This document shows positions 32,609-45,084 of a stretch of DNA of 64,000 nucleotides, piece after piece. Made by a program: the position numbers and the translations under genes. The notes beneath the pieces are model-generated. The model searched no databases. It was not told the DNA's origin and worked only from the letters and a program-made list of their open reading frames with translations. Source of the stretch: Ovis canadensis (taxonomy: Eukaryota; Chordata; Mammalia; Artiodactyla; Bovidae). Within the stretch, counting starts at the first letter, position 1; every line of letters starts with the position of its first letter. The stretch is from the NCBI RefSeq assembly GCF_042477335.2, contig NC_091251.1, forward strand, positions 91,589,501 through 91,653,500, written 5' to 3'.

Positions 32609-32637
32609 GGGGGGGGTGGGGGGGTGGGGGGCGTGGA
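32609..32637 (+). repeat. G-run cluster (possible G-quadruplex)
   Basis: Runs of 8, 7 and 6 guanines are separated by single T residues and followed by GCGTGG. If the 3' UTR extends past this point, the run would be present in the mRNA. Confidence 0.8.
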
Positions 32638-34031
32638 GAGAACCTGACTGATGTGGGCAGTGTCCCAGGAGAGGCCACACTGATGGTCACTTACTGGCAC
32701 ATTTCAGCTCCATTTTCCTCTTGTTTAAAACTGCCTCCTTAGATGTGGATGCCTTAATGCTCTCACACGTTTGGAAACCTTGGCAATACTTCAGTCGCTG
32801 CTGTGATTACAGATGGAAATATTGGCTACCGAAGAGATGCAATTGATGATGAAAAGCATTTTCCTTCCTTCCTCATAACCAAAGTTAATCTTAATTACAA
32901 TTTGACTCCCTTTCCTCAATACAGATAGACTTTCTTCAGATGTCAAGGACTCTCTTAAATGGCAAATTAAGGTGAAAATTATACTCATCCATTCCCTTCA
33001 TTTGTTCGCCAGTGAACTGCTTTTGTCAGTTGCCATAGCCCCAAAGCAGCCATCTTCCAGGTCTGATGGCTTTCCTGTGCGCGCTATTGCCAGATTTCAG
33101 TTCTTCAGGCGAATTCTGCCCTGGAGTGCAGTGTCGAACCACCACCACAGAGGCTCTGTGTTCTCCCTTTCCCTCTTCACCTTTTTATTTCCTTGTTCAA
33201 AACAGCCAAGTCTGTTCCTATATTTTGAATCATTGGAAAAATGGGAGAGGTGGCTGTTTTGAGTGGTGAGTTCTTTGTAGAAAAAAGAAAATGTAATGGT
33301 GTTTTTTACTGCTTTTACGTGTCACTGCCTGGTTTTCCCTCTTTTCAAGGATTAGAACTAGGAGGACATGCCAACCCCTCAGATACATGGTAGCCAGGTA
33401 CTGAACAGGGGAACTGTGTGTGTGTCAGTAGCACAAGCCCCCAAAGCATGCTCCTGCCTTTGGGGCCCCGGGGCCCCGGAGCCCCGTGGGAGGCTGAGAA
33501 TGACCAGATTCAGCCAGAACTGCTGTAGGGCAAGGCGAGAACCCTCTAATAGTGTTCCACAGGGGTACCCTCCTTGTGTTACAGAATCGTTTGCTCAACA
33601 CAGAATGGTCCACATTACCTTTCAAAGAGCACTGTTTGAGATGCTATGAAATTAAAACCAGTCATGTAGCCCCTTTGTACCTGAGACATCTAGATTCACC
33701 TGAGAAGACCTGAGGGAAATGTAAAGACTTGCATGAAAGGGCTAGACAACCATTAGGAATTTTCTAGATATGCTCAGCCTAACACAAGGAGGTTGACTTT
33801 GATCTTTTTTCTCATAGCGTCTTCTACTAAGTGGGAAATCCCATGGGACAACACTGCAGTTCCCCTGGTTTGGTAGCCTAAACAGTGATTTTCAATGTCC
33901 CCTTTTTCTGGATCCTTTGTAAACATGAAATCATTCCACGGATGGCTGCCTTATAATTTTTGTCTCTTTCCACTTTAATTGTGAATGGTTAAAAAAAAAT
34001 GTTTTTGCTGTTTTCTGATTTGTTTTATGAT

Positions 34032-34037
34032 ATTAAA
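34032..34037 (+). promoter_or_regulatory. Candidate SLC39A9 poly(A) signal ATTAAA
   Basis: The variant hexamer ATTAAA sits in an A/T-rich tract, with a GT-rich element (TGTGAGTGG) about 20-30 bp downstream. It is the last such arrangement before repeat-containing intergenic DNA. This is a prediction from sequence only. Confidence 0.35.
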
Positions 34038-34055
34038 TTTTTATTAGTGCATACC

Positions 34056-35072
34056 ATATGTGAGTGGTTCATTATTGATCCTCTCAACAGTTTTTCCATT
34101 GGATGACCAGACTGGACCCACATTCGAACATCAGAAAAGGTAATGAAATGGCTTGAGGGGCAGTGGAAAGATGTATCTGTATGAACCTCCTTTAGGGAAG
34201 GAGAGAAAGAAAGGCGGAAGGGAGATAAAGGACTCAGTATACCATCTGCCCCAGAGATTCATTGACAATTTTTTTCCCTTTGCCTTTGCTGTCACCAAAT
34301 ATTATTTATGAAGGTACCTATCTAAGCCCAGAAAAGAGATGCAGGCCAGTAGATCCCAATCACATGGATGCATTTCAAAGGGCACAGTTACTAATCTGAG
34401 TATGTAGACACTATGAACAGTGGACCCTGGAAACAGATTTAAATGGAAGTGAAAATTATAAATTTGATAAATACTTTCTCCCTCTGTAGTACTGAAGCTC
34501 AGGTTTTAACATATACTGATAAGAGCCATATATAGCCATATGTCATTTGAATGTATCACTTGTCTGCTTATTCATTAGATTTCATTATTACTAATCCACT
34601 GTGTGCTGACTTTCTATGTGTATCACAGATGCTACAACTGGTTACAAAGGTTGTACCCAGAGTGTTAGCATGTTTCCAGAAAACCTCTCCTCATGAATAA
34701 GAAAACAGGCCACAAGGACGTAGTGCTCATGATTCCTGCCGTCTCTCACGAAGTCATCCCTCCTTTGCCTTAAGCAGTGGGTTGTGAAATCTTCAAAAGC
34801 CAGCTTCAAAAGCCCTTTTATCCTGTCACCCTGAGATCAAAATGTATGTATCTATGTACCTGTATATGAATACAGATTATATATACACAGGTTTAGTCAA
34901 AATAGCCAACAGTCATTATTCTGTTAATTTCTAATTCTTAACCAGCTAACGCGGTGTCATGCAGTCTAGTTTGTTGGATGTAGGAAATAAACCAGCTTTG
35001 TGTCCCCCTGTTTGCCCCGTGTCAATGCCCCTCCTCCAGATCTTGTTCTAGCGTCGTCTTTAGTTAGGCCAG
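34056..35072. other. Intergenic DNA downstream of SLC39A9
   Basis: No gene, young repeat or conserved feature recognised. Confidence 0.4.
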
Positions 35073-35212
35073 GGCTTCCCTGATAGCTCAGTTGGTAAAG
35101 AATCCACCTGCAATGCAGGAGTCCCCGATTCAATTCCTGGGTCGGGAAAATGCACTGGAGAAGGGAAAGATTACCCACTCCAGTATTCTGATCTGGAGAA
35201 TTCCATGGATGT
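35073..35212 (+). mobile_element. Bov-tA SINE 5' part
   Basis: It runs from the head GGGCTTCCCTGATAGCTCAG to GGAGAATTCCATGGATG. The 3' end is missing. Confidence 0.85.
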
Positions 35213-36811
35213 GACCACTGTATTTAAAGTTGTAATCTGCTCATCAGTGATAAGAACCACTGGGGTAAGAAGCTGATCACCTTTTAATGTGCTTTGTAAT
35301 ATATGTCCCCTTTACTTTGTCCCTCTTCTCTGCTAAAATATAAGCTCCAGGAGGCTAGGTTCTCAAAAAAAAACATGTTAAATGAATCAGCTTGTTCTGA
35401 GGGGCCACTGCCTTCCTTGTCTGTGCTCTCCCCTCCTTTCCTCCACTAGCTGCTGCCCTGACTCCCGGCAGGACCTGCTGCCGGCCTTGCTATTGCTCTG
35501 CCTTTGTCTCACACTGAGGTGAGGGCTGTCAGGGCAGGAGACTGAGCAGACAGGTGCGAAACTGACCCAGTTCAGGTTATGAATCCAGTGCTAACATTAG
35601 TAAGGTGCTGTGTGACTAATTTAGGAATGGGAAAACCTGGATCCCATTTCTGGCTTAGCTACTGATTGCTATTGCAGTGATAGCTACCGCCCAGTTTCTA
35701 TAAATTTTGGATGAGTGAAACCATTTGTCCCAGTCTGGTTGCCTTACTTATAAAGGGATCCTGACAAATTCTGGAGCTGTCAGAGGAGAGAGCACAGGGA
35801 AGGGATGCGAAGCCGGGGCCCTGGAGACAGGGTGGAAGGCACTGGAATGCTCTTGAGGGCGGAATTTGACAGCCATCACCAGATACCTTCAGGGGCTGTC
35901 AAGTGCGGGAGGGTACAGTTACCATACTGTCCCTAGGGTGGAACCAGAAGTGGAGCCCTGCCTCTCCACCAACCCACTCTTCACCCAGCAGGGTTAACAG
36001 CCCTTCCTACGGACCAGGCAATTCCCAGAGCTGTACAGAAGGGAATAAGGGTCTGTTCCAGTCCTTAGTGAGCTTGTTGTTCAGTGCAGGGTTCAAATAA
36101 AACAACTGGCAATGAAGCTAATTATTATTATTGGGAGCCAGGAAGGCATAGAGAACACGTGGGGGCAAGAAACCCCGGGTGGGCTTCGGGGAGAGCGTCA
36201 GAGGGAGATGACGGCTGCCCTGAGCCAAAAGGCTGGGCAGGACGACCTCGAAAAGGTGGGATAGGGAAGACCCACGTGGGCAGAGGCCCCGGGGCACAGG
36301 AAGAGGGACCCTGCCTCAGAGGTGCCACAGCTGGAGGGAGGAGGGGGGAGGCGAGAGCTGGTGTGCTGGCTCCCTATGTGGCTCCAAAGCTTCCAGATTG
36401 AAAATCCTACAGATAACCGAGCCCAGCCAAGGTCCTTGTAATTCCTGCCTCCGCTGCCGCCAGGGCCCCTCCCAGGTGCAGTCCTGGCTGCCCTTGCTCT
36501 GAGCCCGTCACATGATGCCTCGAGCAGGTGGGGGTCCGCAGTGTCCCGATCTCTATGCTCTAGTGGCTCCCCTGGCACCTCAAGGTGGGGCTTGGTGACT
36601 CCTTGCCTCCCCCATTCCTGGCTGGGGCCCAAGCACTCCCCTCATTAAACCTCTGAACATGGGTGTCAGTTTTATTCAGAGGACCTGACCCACCTGGGAG
36701 GGGTGCCCAATCTTCCTTCCACCCCCCAGCTCTCCCTCCCCAACTCTCGTTTACCTAAGAGACCTGGCCTGGAAGTGCCCCACCCACCATCTTCCTCTGC
36801 TACCACCATCT
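35213..36811. other. Intergenic DNA, no gene supported
   Basis: G/C content rises rightward. Overlapping open frames on both strands (for example 36084-36401 and 36632-36198) have low-complexity, G/P/R-rich translations and look like chance frames. Confidence 0.4.
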
Positions 36812-36937
36812 CCCCAAAGCCTCCACCCTCCACCTCTTTCCTCCATGCCTCCAGCCCCGCGTGAATTGGGTCTTCCCCAAAGCCTCCACCCTCCACCTCT
36901 TTCCTCCATGCCTCCAGCCCCGCGTGAATTGGGTCTT
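36812..36937. repeat. 63-bp exact tandem duplication
   Basis: The unit at 36812-36874 (starting CCCCAAAGCCTCCACCCTCC, ending GTGAATTGGGTCTT) is repeated without a visible change at 36875-36937. It is C/T-rich and 21 codons long, so frames are kept through it. A diverged relative of the first part, with its upstream flank, is at about 37811-37870. Confidence 0.93.
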
Positions 36938-37810
36938 CCCTGGGGCTGAGGGTGCGGTGGTGGTGGAAATGTGAGAATTCATAGAACCCGCCTTACATTC
37001 TCCTCTTCTCTCTCTGCCTTCACCTTTGTTCTTACTTTGAGAAACCAGAAAAGAATATGTTACTGGATCTAAAAGAAATAGTCCAAGGATAACGTGATGC
37101 TGAATTGGAAGGGATCCTTTCTATATATAAAGCCACGAGCTTTGCAAAGTAACTTTCCCAAGATCTTTTCATGGAGTAAGGACAGAGCCACTACTGGTAC
37201 CCAAGCCTCTAAGCGCCTGGTCCCATGGATTGCTAACCCTGTTCCAGAGGAGAAAGCAGCACCCTAGCTCTCCCTCGGACTTTCTGGGAGAGCGTGTGAG
37301 GCTGTGACAGTGAATGGCTGTGGGCTTATCGGCCAGACTGAGTCCATCTCTCATCCCCTAGTGAAGTACTGTCTTTGCTCTTAGAAGCTAAATGTGTACA
37401 TTTGAACCCACACATCACACACAGGGGAAGTCCTTTTTACCTCTGGTGTTTTTCTGAGCAGTTGTGCTGTCCACGGTGATGCCCTTGGATGCTGAGAACC
37501 TTCGTCAGTGCTGTGACAAGGCTGGCAGGTTAGGAGGTCCTTGGCCACCCCCAAAATACATCACACTGACAACCTCAGGTGTGAGCAGTTGTTGGGTAGA
37601 GATGGCAGAAGCCTACTTGACCAGAGGGTGACCTTGCTAATGAGAACTGAACTATAATGCAAGGGACTTCCTGTCTCAAGACATCTAGAATGGGGGCTTG
37701 CCTGGGGACGGGGCAGTGGGTCTGTGCCCACACGTGCTCTCCCCACCCCCTTCGTCTTTCAGCTGCAGGCGTTGATCTTACACTTGGTTTTCCGGGATCA
37801 GGAAATGTCT

Positions 37811-37870
37811 CACCATCTTCCTCTGCTACCACCGTCTCCCGAAAGCCTCCACCCTCCACCCTCCACTTCT
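37811..37870. repeat. Dispersed relative of the 36.8-kb repeat
   Basis: CACCATCTTCCTCTGCTACC followed by a near-copy of the AAAGCCTCCACCCTCCACC unit matches 36787-36846, with a small CCACCCTCCA expansion. It lies about 1 kb downstream in the same orientation. Confidence 0.8.
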
Positions 37871-37939
37871 TGTCTCCTCCGCCCCTCCAGCCCCTCCCTC
37901 TTGGGTTCCCCTGCGGGCAGTCAAGCCCTGCCACTAGGA

Positions 37940-39554
37940 TAAGAGTCTGAGGCCTATGCTGGTCATGAGAAATTAGTCAAAATGGAATACAGTTCTATAA
38001 AAAGAAGTGCTTTTATCCCCAGAAGGGATGCCATCAGAAACAACTTCACAAAAGAAGAGTCATTTGAGCTGAATCTTGAAGTAGAATTTGCAGAAGATAC
38101 AAAAAGTGTTCCAGACTAAGAGAATTCCAGGCAAGTAAAAAGAAGGTATAAAAGAGTGTGGTAGCTCCTTGAAATATTAGAATCAGTGCAACCAAAGCAG
38201 AGAAGTTGTGATAAGGTGACGGGGTTAAGCCTTGACAATAAGTCAGGACCAGACTGAGGAGCGTGTTAAGTCAAAGGTCAGAAATGGGGAACTGGGGCTG
38301 AAGGAATGGAGATCCAGTCAAAGATTTTAAACACAAAGCTCACATGAAACTTTGAGTCTTGAGAAGATCCCATGAGTGATGGTGGCGAGCCAGGATTCCT
38401 TGGGGGACCCTGCTGTAGGTGGGGAGTCATTTGAAAAGGCTACTACATAGTCCAAGTGGAAGATGACTGACTACACAGTGCAAGTTGAGAAGCCCAGAGA
38501 AGTCCAGGGCTTGTCCTTGGTTCACACACCTAATGGCAGAACCTGGAATTAACCCTTCCTAACGCCAAAAGCCATTGACAAGTCTGCCATCCATCTAAAG
38601 ACTGCTTTCACGCCTCCCCACAGATTCTGTTTTATAGATGAGGGACAGCGGAGGGCCTGAGAAGTCAGTCTCCTTTCAGTTGGCAAATTGAAACAAGAAT
38701 CTGAAGCACCAGAACAGGGGCCAAGTAAAGAAGAATCTGTTCAGCAAGCATTTGCTGAGCACCTACTGCATGCCCTGGACCCTGCTTCCAGGAGCTCACA
38801 GTCTGGAAGGGAAAAGAAAAACTCCCAACAAGGCAGACAGACAGGTGCTAGGATGGAAGGATGGGCAAACGTTCACTGCAACCAAGAGGAGAGTGCAATT
38901 TCAGCTGATTAGTGCCGTACCCTGTGGAAACCAGGACAGGAGCCTGAATGATGGAATTAGGACTGGAGGAGGAAAAGACTTCTATGGAAGAGATTCAGTA
39001 CTACAGCAGGGACTGGCCTGGAGACCAGATCTTCCTTTTTCTTCTGGTTCCTGGCCCTCTAAGGACACTTGTGCTGGGCCCAGGCATCAGACTGACACGG
39101 GAGTCGGGAGAGCTCAGGGAACCTGAGGAGGAGTGTCCCTGGGTCCTTCGCTCAGCACCAGCCTGGCCGCCTGCCTGAGGGTGGGGCCAGGGCCAGGGAG
39201 GGCTAGGGGCTGCAGAGATGGCACTATGGGAAGAGCCACTTTTGCCCAGGTTGCTGGGAGCTTTGGAGGCCCAATCAGGCTGTGACAGTCCAGGGAGACC
39301 CTCGTCACTGTTTCCTGCCTGAGAAGGTCTTCCTGCCCATCTCTGGCCAGAGTGGGTTAAGAAAGCCTCTGTGTCCGACTCACTCTGGCTGAAGCATAAG
39401 ATCAGAGAGCCGGATCCCTGCTGGCACTCACACATTTAACTACCGTGGGCTGGGCATATACAACAGGCATGCTAATACCTGCTTCATGGAAGAATGGTGA
39501 CTACCACGTGAACCTGCAGACTATAGGTAAAAGCAACATCATGAAAATGTCTGT
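37940..39554. other. Intergenic DNA, no gene supported
   Basis: Mixed composition without recognised coding exons. Part of 38000-38360 has the look of an old interspersed repeat, but I could not assign a family. Confidence 0.35.
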
Positions 39555-40308
39555 TCGTTTTCAGTAAAGGAATCCACAAAATGAAAATAATCTATGGAAT
39601 GGGAGAAAATATTCACCAACCATTTATCTGATAAGAGGTTACCATCCAAAATATGTAAGTAACTCAACCAACTTAAGAGCAAAGGAGCAACCTGATGAAA
39701 AAATGGGCAAGGGACCTGAGTAGACATATTTCCAAGGAACAAATACAAATGGCCAACAGGTACATGAAAAGGTGTTCAGCATTACTAATCAGCAGGAAAA
39801 TGCAAATCAAAACCACAATGAGATAGCATCTCACACCTATGAGGATAGCTATTCTCATTAAGACAAGAGATAAATATTGGTGAGGTTGTGGAGAAAAGGG
39901 AACCCTTGTGCACTGTTGGTGGAAATGTAAATCGCTACAGCTACTATGGAAACACTATGAGGGTTCCTCAAACAATTAAAAATAGAACTACCATATGATC
40001 CAGAAACCCCACGTCTGGTATCTATATCCAAAGAGAATGAAATCAGTCTGTTAAAGGGCTACTGCATTCTCATGTTCTTTGCAGCATTATCCACAATAGC
40101 CAACCGTGGAAACAACTGAAAGGGTCCGCTGATGGTTGAATGGAAAAAGAACATTTCATATGCACACACACACACACATTGGAATATTATTTCACCAGAA
40201 AATCTGTCATTGCAACAAATGTGGGTCAACCTGGAGGACATTATACTAAGTGAAATAAACCAGACACAGAAAGAGAAATGCTGTATGTTTCATTTATCTG
40301 TGGAGTTG
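39555..40308 (+). mobile_element. L1 LINE ORF2 3' fragment (old)
   Basis: Noncoding remains of L1 ORF2: GGGAGAAAATATTCACCAAC, GAAAAAATGGGCAAGGGACC, ATGCAAATCAAAACCACAAT and GAGAAAAGGGAACCCTTGTG. A CA microsatellite lies within it at about 40163-40178. BovB sequence starts abruptly at its right edge. Confidence 0.85.
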
Positions 40309-43300
40309 AAAACATCTATTTCTGCTTCTTTAACTACGCTAAAGCCTTTGACTGTGTAGAGCACAACAAACTATGGAAAATTCTTGAAGAGATGGGAATA
40401 CCAGAGCACCTAACCTGCCTCCTGAGGAACCTGTATGCAGGTCAAGAAGCAACAGTTAGAACCAGACATGGAACAATAGACTGGTTCAAAATTGGGAAAG
40501 GAGTACGTCAAGGCTGTATATCATCACCCTGCTTATTTAACTTATATGCAGAGTCAGTTCAGTTCAGTCACTCAGTCGTGTCCAACTCTTTGGGACCCGA
40601 TGAACCTCAGCATGCCAGGCCTCTCTGTCCATCACCAACTCCCAGACTCCACCCAAATCCATGTCCATCGAGTCGGTGATGCCGATGAGATCCAACCATC
40701 TCATCCTCTGTTGTACCCTTCTCCTTCTGCCCTCAATCTTTCCCAGCATCAGGGTCTTTTCCAGTGAGTCAGCTCTTCACACCAGGTGGCCAAAGTATTG
40801 GAGTTTCAGCTTCAGCATCAGTCCCTCCAATGAACACCCAGGACTGATCTCCTTTAGGATGGACTGATTGGAACTCCTTACAGTCCAAGGGACGCTCAAG
40901 AGTCTTCTCCAACACCACAGTTCAAAAGCATCAATTCTTTGGTGCTCAGCCTTCTTCGCAGTCCAACTCTCACATCCATACATGACCACTGGAAAAACCA
41001 TAGCCTTGACTAGATGGACCTTTGTTGGCAAAGTAATCTCTCTGGTTTTTAATATGCTGTATAGGTTGGTCATAACTTTCCTTCCAAGGAGTGAGCGTCT
41101 TTTAATTTCATGGCTGCAGTCACCATCTGCAGTGATTTTGGAGCCCCAAAAAATAAAGTCTGACACTGTTTCCACTGTTCTCCCATCTATTTCCCATGAA
41201 GTGATGGGACCAGATGCCATGATCTTAGTTTTCTGAATGTTGAGCTTTACCAACTTTTTCCCTCTCCTCTTTCACTTTCATCAAGAGGCTCTTTAGCTTC
41301 TTCACTTTTTGCCATAAGGGTGGTGTCATTTGCATATCTGAGGTTATTGATATTTCTCCTGGCAATCTTGATTCCAGCTTGTGTTGCATCCAGCCCAGCA
41401 TTTCTAATGATGTACTCTGCATAGAAGTTAAATAAGCAGGGTGACAATATACAGCCTTGACGTACCCCTTTTCCTATTTGGAACCAGTCTTTTGTTCCAT
41501 GTCCAGTTCTAACTGTTGCTTCCTGACCTGCATACAGATTTCTCAAGAGGCAGGTCAGGTGGTCTGGGATTCCCATCTCTTTCAGAATTTTCCACAGTTG
41601 ATTGTGATCCACACAGTCAAAGGCTTTGGCATAGTCAATAAAGCAGAAATAGATGTTTTTCTGGAACTCTCTTGCTTTTTCCATGATCCAGCGGATATTG
41701 GCAATTTGATCTCTGGTTCCTCTGCCTTTTCTAAAACCAGCTTGAACATCAGGAAGTTCATGGTTCACGTATTGCTGAAGCCTGGCTTGGAGAATTTTGA
41801 GCATTACTTTACCAGCATGTGAGATGAGTGCAATTGTGCAGTAGTTTGAGCATTCTTTTGCATTTCCTTTCTTTGGGATTAGAATGAAAACTGACCTTTT
41901 TCCAGTCCTGTGGCCACTGCTGAGTTTTCCAAATTTGCTGGCATATTGAGTGCAGCACTTTCACAGCATCATCTTTCAGGATTTGAAACAGCTCAACTGG
42001 AATTCCATCACCTCCGCTAGCTTTGTTCGTTGTGATGCTTCCTAAGGTCCACTTGACTTCACATTCCGGGATATCTGGCTCTAGGTGAATGATCACACCA
42101 TCGTGATTATCCGGGTCGTGAAGATCTTTTTTGTACAGTTCTTCTGTGTATTCTTGCCACCTCTTCTTAATATCTTTTGCTTCTGTTAGGTCCATACTAT
42201 TTCTGTCCTTTATTGAGCCCATCTTTGCATGAAATGTTCCCTTGGTATCTCTAATTTTCTTGAAGAGATCTCTAGTCTTTCCCATTCTATTGTTTTCCTT
42301 TATTTCTTTGCATTGATCACTGAGGAAGGCTTTCTTATCTCTCCTTGCTATTCTTTGGAATTCTGCATTCAAATGGGTGTATCTTTCCTTTTCTCCTTTG
42401 CTTTTTCCTTCCCTTCTTTTCTCAGCTATTTGTAAGGCCTCCTCAGACAGCCATTTTGCTTTTTTGCATCTCTTTTTCTTGGGGATGGTCTTGATTCCTG
42501 TCTCCTGTACAATGTTACGAACCTCCATCCATAGTTCATCAGGCACTCTGTCTATCAGATCTAGTCTCTTAAATCTATTTCTCACTTCCACTATAGTCAT
42601 AAGGGATTTGATTTAGGTCATACCTGAATGGTCTAGTGGTTTTCTCCACTTTCTTCAATTTCAGTCTGAATTTGGTAATAAGGAGTTTATGATCTGAGCC
42701 ACAGTCAGCTCCCAGTCTTGTTTTTGCTGACTGTATAGAGCTTCTCCATCTTTGGCTGCAAAGAATATAATCAGTCTGATTTCGGTGTCAACCTTCTGGT
42801 GATGTCCATGTGTAGAGTCGTCTCTTGTGTTGTTGGATGAGGGTGTTTGCTATGACCAGTTCATTCTCTTGGCAGAACCCTATCAGCCTTTGCCATGCTT
42901 CATTCTGTAATCCAAGGCCAAAATTGCCTGTTACTCCAGGTGTTTCTTGACTTCCTACTTTTGCGTTCCAGTCCCCTATAATGAAAAGGACATCTTTTTT
43001 GGATGTTAGTTCTAGAAGGTCTTGTAGGTCTTCATAGAACTGTTCAACTTCAGCTTCTTCAGTGTTACTGGTTGGGCATAGACTTAGATTACCGTGATAC
43101 TGAATGGTTTGCCTTGGAAATGAACAGAGATCATTCTGTCATTTTTGAGATTGCATCCAAATACTGTATTTCGGACTCTTTTGTTGACTATGATGGCTAC
43201 TCCATTTCTTTTAAGGGATTCCTGCCCACTGTAGTAGGTATAATTGTCATCTGAGTTAAATTCACCCATTCCAGTCCATCTTAGTTCACTGATTCTTAGA

Positions 43301-44812
43301 ATGTTGACGTTCACTCTTGTCATCTCCTGTTTGACCACTTCCAGTTTGCCTTGATTCATGGACCTAACATTCCAGGTTCCTATGCAATATTGCTTTCTAC
43401 AGCATTAAACCCTGCTTCCACCACCAGTCACATCCACAACTGGGTATTGTTTTTGCTCTGGCTCCATCCCTTCATTCTTTCTGGAGTTATTTCTCCACTG
43501 ATCTGCAGTAGCATATTGGGCACCTACTGACCTGGGGAGTTCATCTTTCAGTGTCCTATCTTTTTGCCTTTTCATACTGTTCATGGAGTTCTCAAGGCAA
43601 GAATACTGAAGTGGTTTGCCATTCCCTTCTCCAGTGGACCACATTCTGTCAGACCTCTCCACTGTGACCCAGCCATCTTGGGTGGCCCCACATGGCATGG
43701 CTTAGTTTCATTGAGTTAGACAAGGCCGTGGTCCGTGTGATCAGACTGGCTAGTTGTCTGTGTGTAGTTTCACTCTGTCTGCCCTCTGATCCCCTCTCTC
43801 AGTGCCTACCATCTTACTTGGGTTTCTCTTACCTTGGACGTTGGGTCTCTCTTCACAGCTTCTCCAGCAAAGCGCAGCCACTGCTCCTTACCTTGGAAGT
43901 GGGGGTAGCTCCCCTCGGCCACCACCCCTGCCCTCAGGCATGGGGTAGCTCCGCTCATGCACAGAGTATATCATGCAAAATGCTGGGCTGGATGAAGCAC
44001 AGGTGGAATCAAGATTTCCAGAAATATCAATAATCTCAGATATGCAGATGACACCACCCTAATGTCAGAAAGCGAAGAGGAACTAAAGGGCCTTTTGATG
44101 AAGGTGAAAGAGGAGAGTGAAAAAACTGACTTAAAACAACATGAAAAAACTAAGATCATGGCATCTGGTCCCATCACTTAATGCAAATAGATAGGGAAAC
44201 AATGGAAACAGTGACAGACTTTATTTTCTTGGGCTCCAAAATTACTGTAAATGGTGACTGCAGCCGTGAAATTAAAAGACACTTGCCCCTTGAAAGAAAA
44301 GCTATGAAAAACCTAGATAGTGTATTAAAAACCAGAGATATTACTTTGCCGACAAAGACCTGTCTAGTCAAAGCTATAGTTTTTCCAGTAGCCATGTATG
44401 GATGTGAGAGCTGGACCATAAACAAGAAGGCTGAGTTCCAAAGAAACGACGCTTTCAAACTGTGGTGCCGGAGAAGACTCTTGAGAGTCCCTTGGACTGC
44501 GAGGAGATCCAACCAGTCCATCCTAAAGGAGATCAAGCCTGAATATTCATTGGAATGACTGATGCTAAAGCTGAAGCTCCAATAATTTGGTCACCTAATG
44601 TGAAGAGCCAACTCATTGGAAAAAACCCTGATGCCGAGAAAGACTGAGGGTAGGGGGAAAAGGGGGCAACAGAAGATGAGAAGGTTGGATGTCATCACTG
44701 ACTCAATGGACATGAGTTTGAGCAAACTGGGAGGTAGTGAAGAACAGGGAAACCTGGTGTGCTGTAGTCCATAAGGTTGCGAAGAGTCAGACACAACTGA
44801 AGCGACTTAGAA
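40309..44812 (+). mobile_element. BovB LINE 3' half, split by a full-length BovB
   Basis: The outer element lies at 40309-40554 and 43962-44812. The left piece encodes KAFDCVEHNKLWKILEEMGI and [19 protein letters not shown]; the right piece resumes at the next residues (SIS/YIMQNAGLDEAQ), keeps YADDTTLMS, and reaches GCESWTINKKAEFQRNDAFK. It carries frameshifts near 44130-44180 and stops. Confidence 0.92.
40549..43967 (-). mobile_element. Full-length BovB LINE inserted antisense in BovB
   Basis: About 3.4 kb, reading right to left: a 5' UTR with GGGGTAGCT repeats (about 43840-43960), the leader QYATADQWRNNSRKNE, then the endonuclease start ([17 protein letters not shown] at 43359). Next come a 263-codon open block (42600-41809), the reverse transcriptase (41804-41247) and the C-terminal block (41253-40777). 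The GTTCAGTTCAGT terminus is at 40557. CAGAGT flanks it at 40549-40554 and 43962-43967. The polymerase box is YAND, not YADD (codons 41325-41336), and the blocks are in different frames, so it is inactive. Confidence 0.94.
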
Positions 44813-45084
44813 CACACGTATTAAAGGTATACAATTTTCATTTGTAAATCATATCTCAGGAAAGCTGGCAAAAAATAAAAACAACAGGAAAAAGAAAATG
44901 TGTGTTCATTATTAGGAATCTATTCCTGAACACAGCTGAAAGGCTGGAATTTTATAGTGCAAGTGGAGTCTTACCTTCAGTACTGTAGGAGCCTGGCACT
45001 GTAAATGAGCTGCAACTGAGAGAAGCTACTGGGAAAAAAGGGGAAAGACTGAAAGAAAGGTCCAGATTTCTCCAGATGGCACCT

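Larger units (their letters stand above)
1..34055 (+). other. SLC39A9: SLC39A9 gene span (5' partial)
   Basis: The gene body runs from the end of intron 1 through the last exon and 3' UTR. Coding exon 1 is not in the window; every later coding exon is present and bounded by AG and GT. Introns are about 17.5 kb (2), 5.9 kb (3), 1.07 kb (4), 0.5 kb (5) and 1.5 kb (6). Introns 1-3 carry many retrotransposon copies, while introns 4-6 are nearly free of young repeats. The 3' limit rests on a candidate poly(A) signal and is uncertain. Confidence 0.9.
30299..34055 (+). other. SLC39A9: SLC39A9 3' UTR (extent inferred)
   Basis: This long stretch after the stop codon is free of BovB and SINE insertions, unlike the introns and the intergenic DNA, as expected for a long constrained UTR. 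The best 3' end candidate is ATTAAA at 34032-34037, followed by GT-rich sequence at about 34058-34068, so cleavage near 34050 is plausible. Other A/T hexamers occur earlier (for example near 32187), so shorter forms are possible. No open frame in it looks like a gene. Confidence 0.45.

Noticed and set aside
36084..36632. Overlapping G/C-rich frames as an undescribed gene
   Set aside because: Frames are open on both strands with G/P/R-rich products, and there is no promoter or splice evidence.
41809..42600. 263-codon - strand frame, the longest in the window
   Set aside because: It is the middle of BovB ORF2 (between endonuclease and polymerase), inside the full-length antisense element, and is out of frame with the polymerase block.
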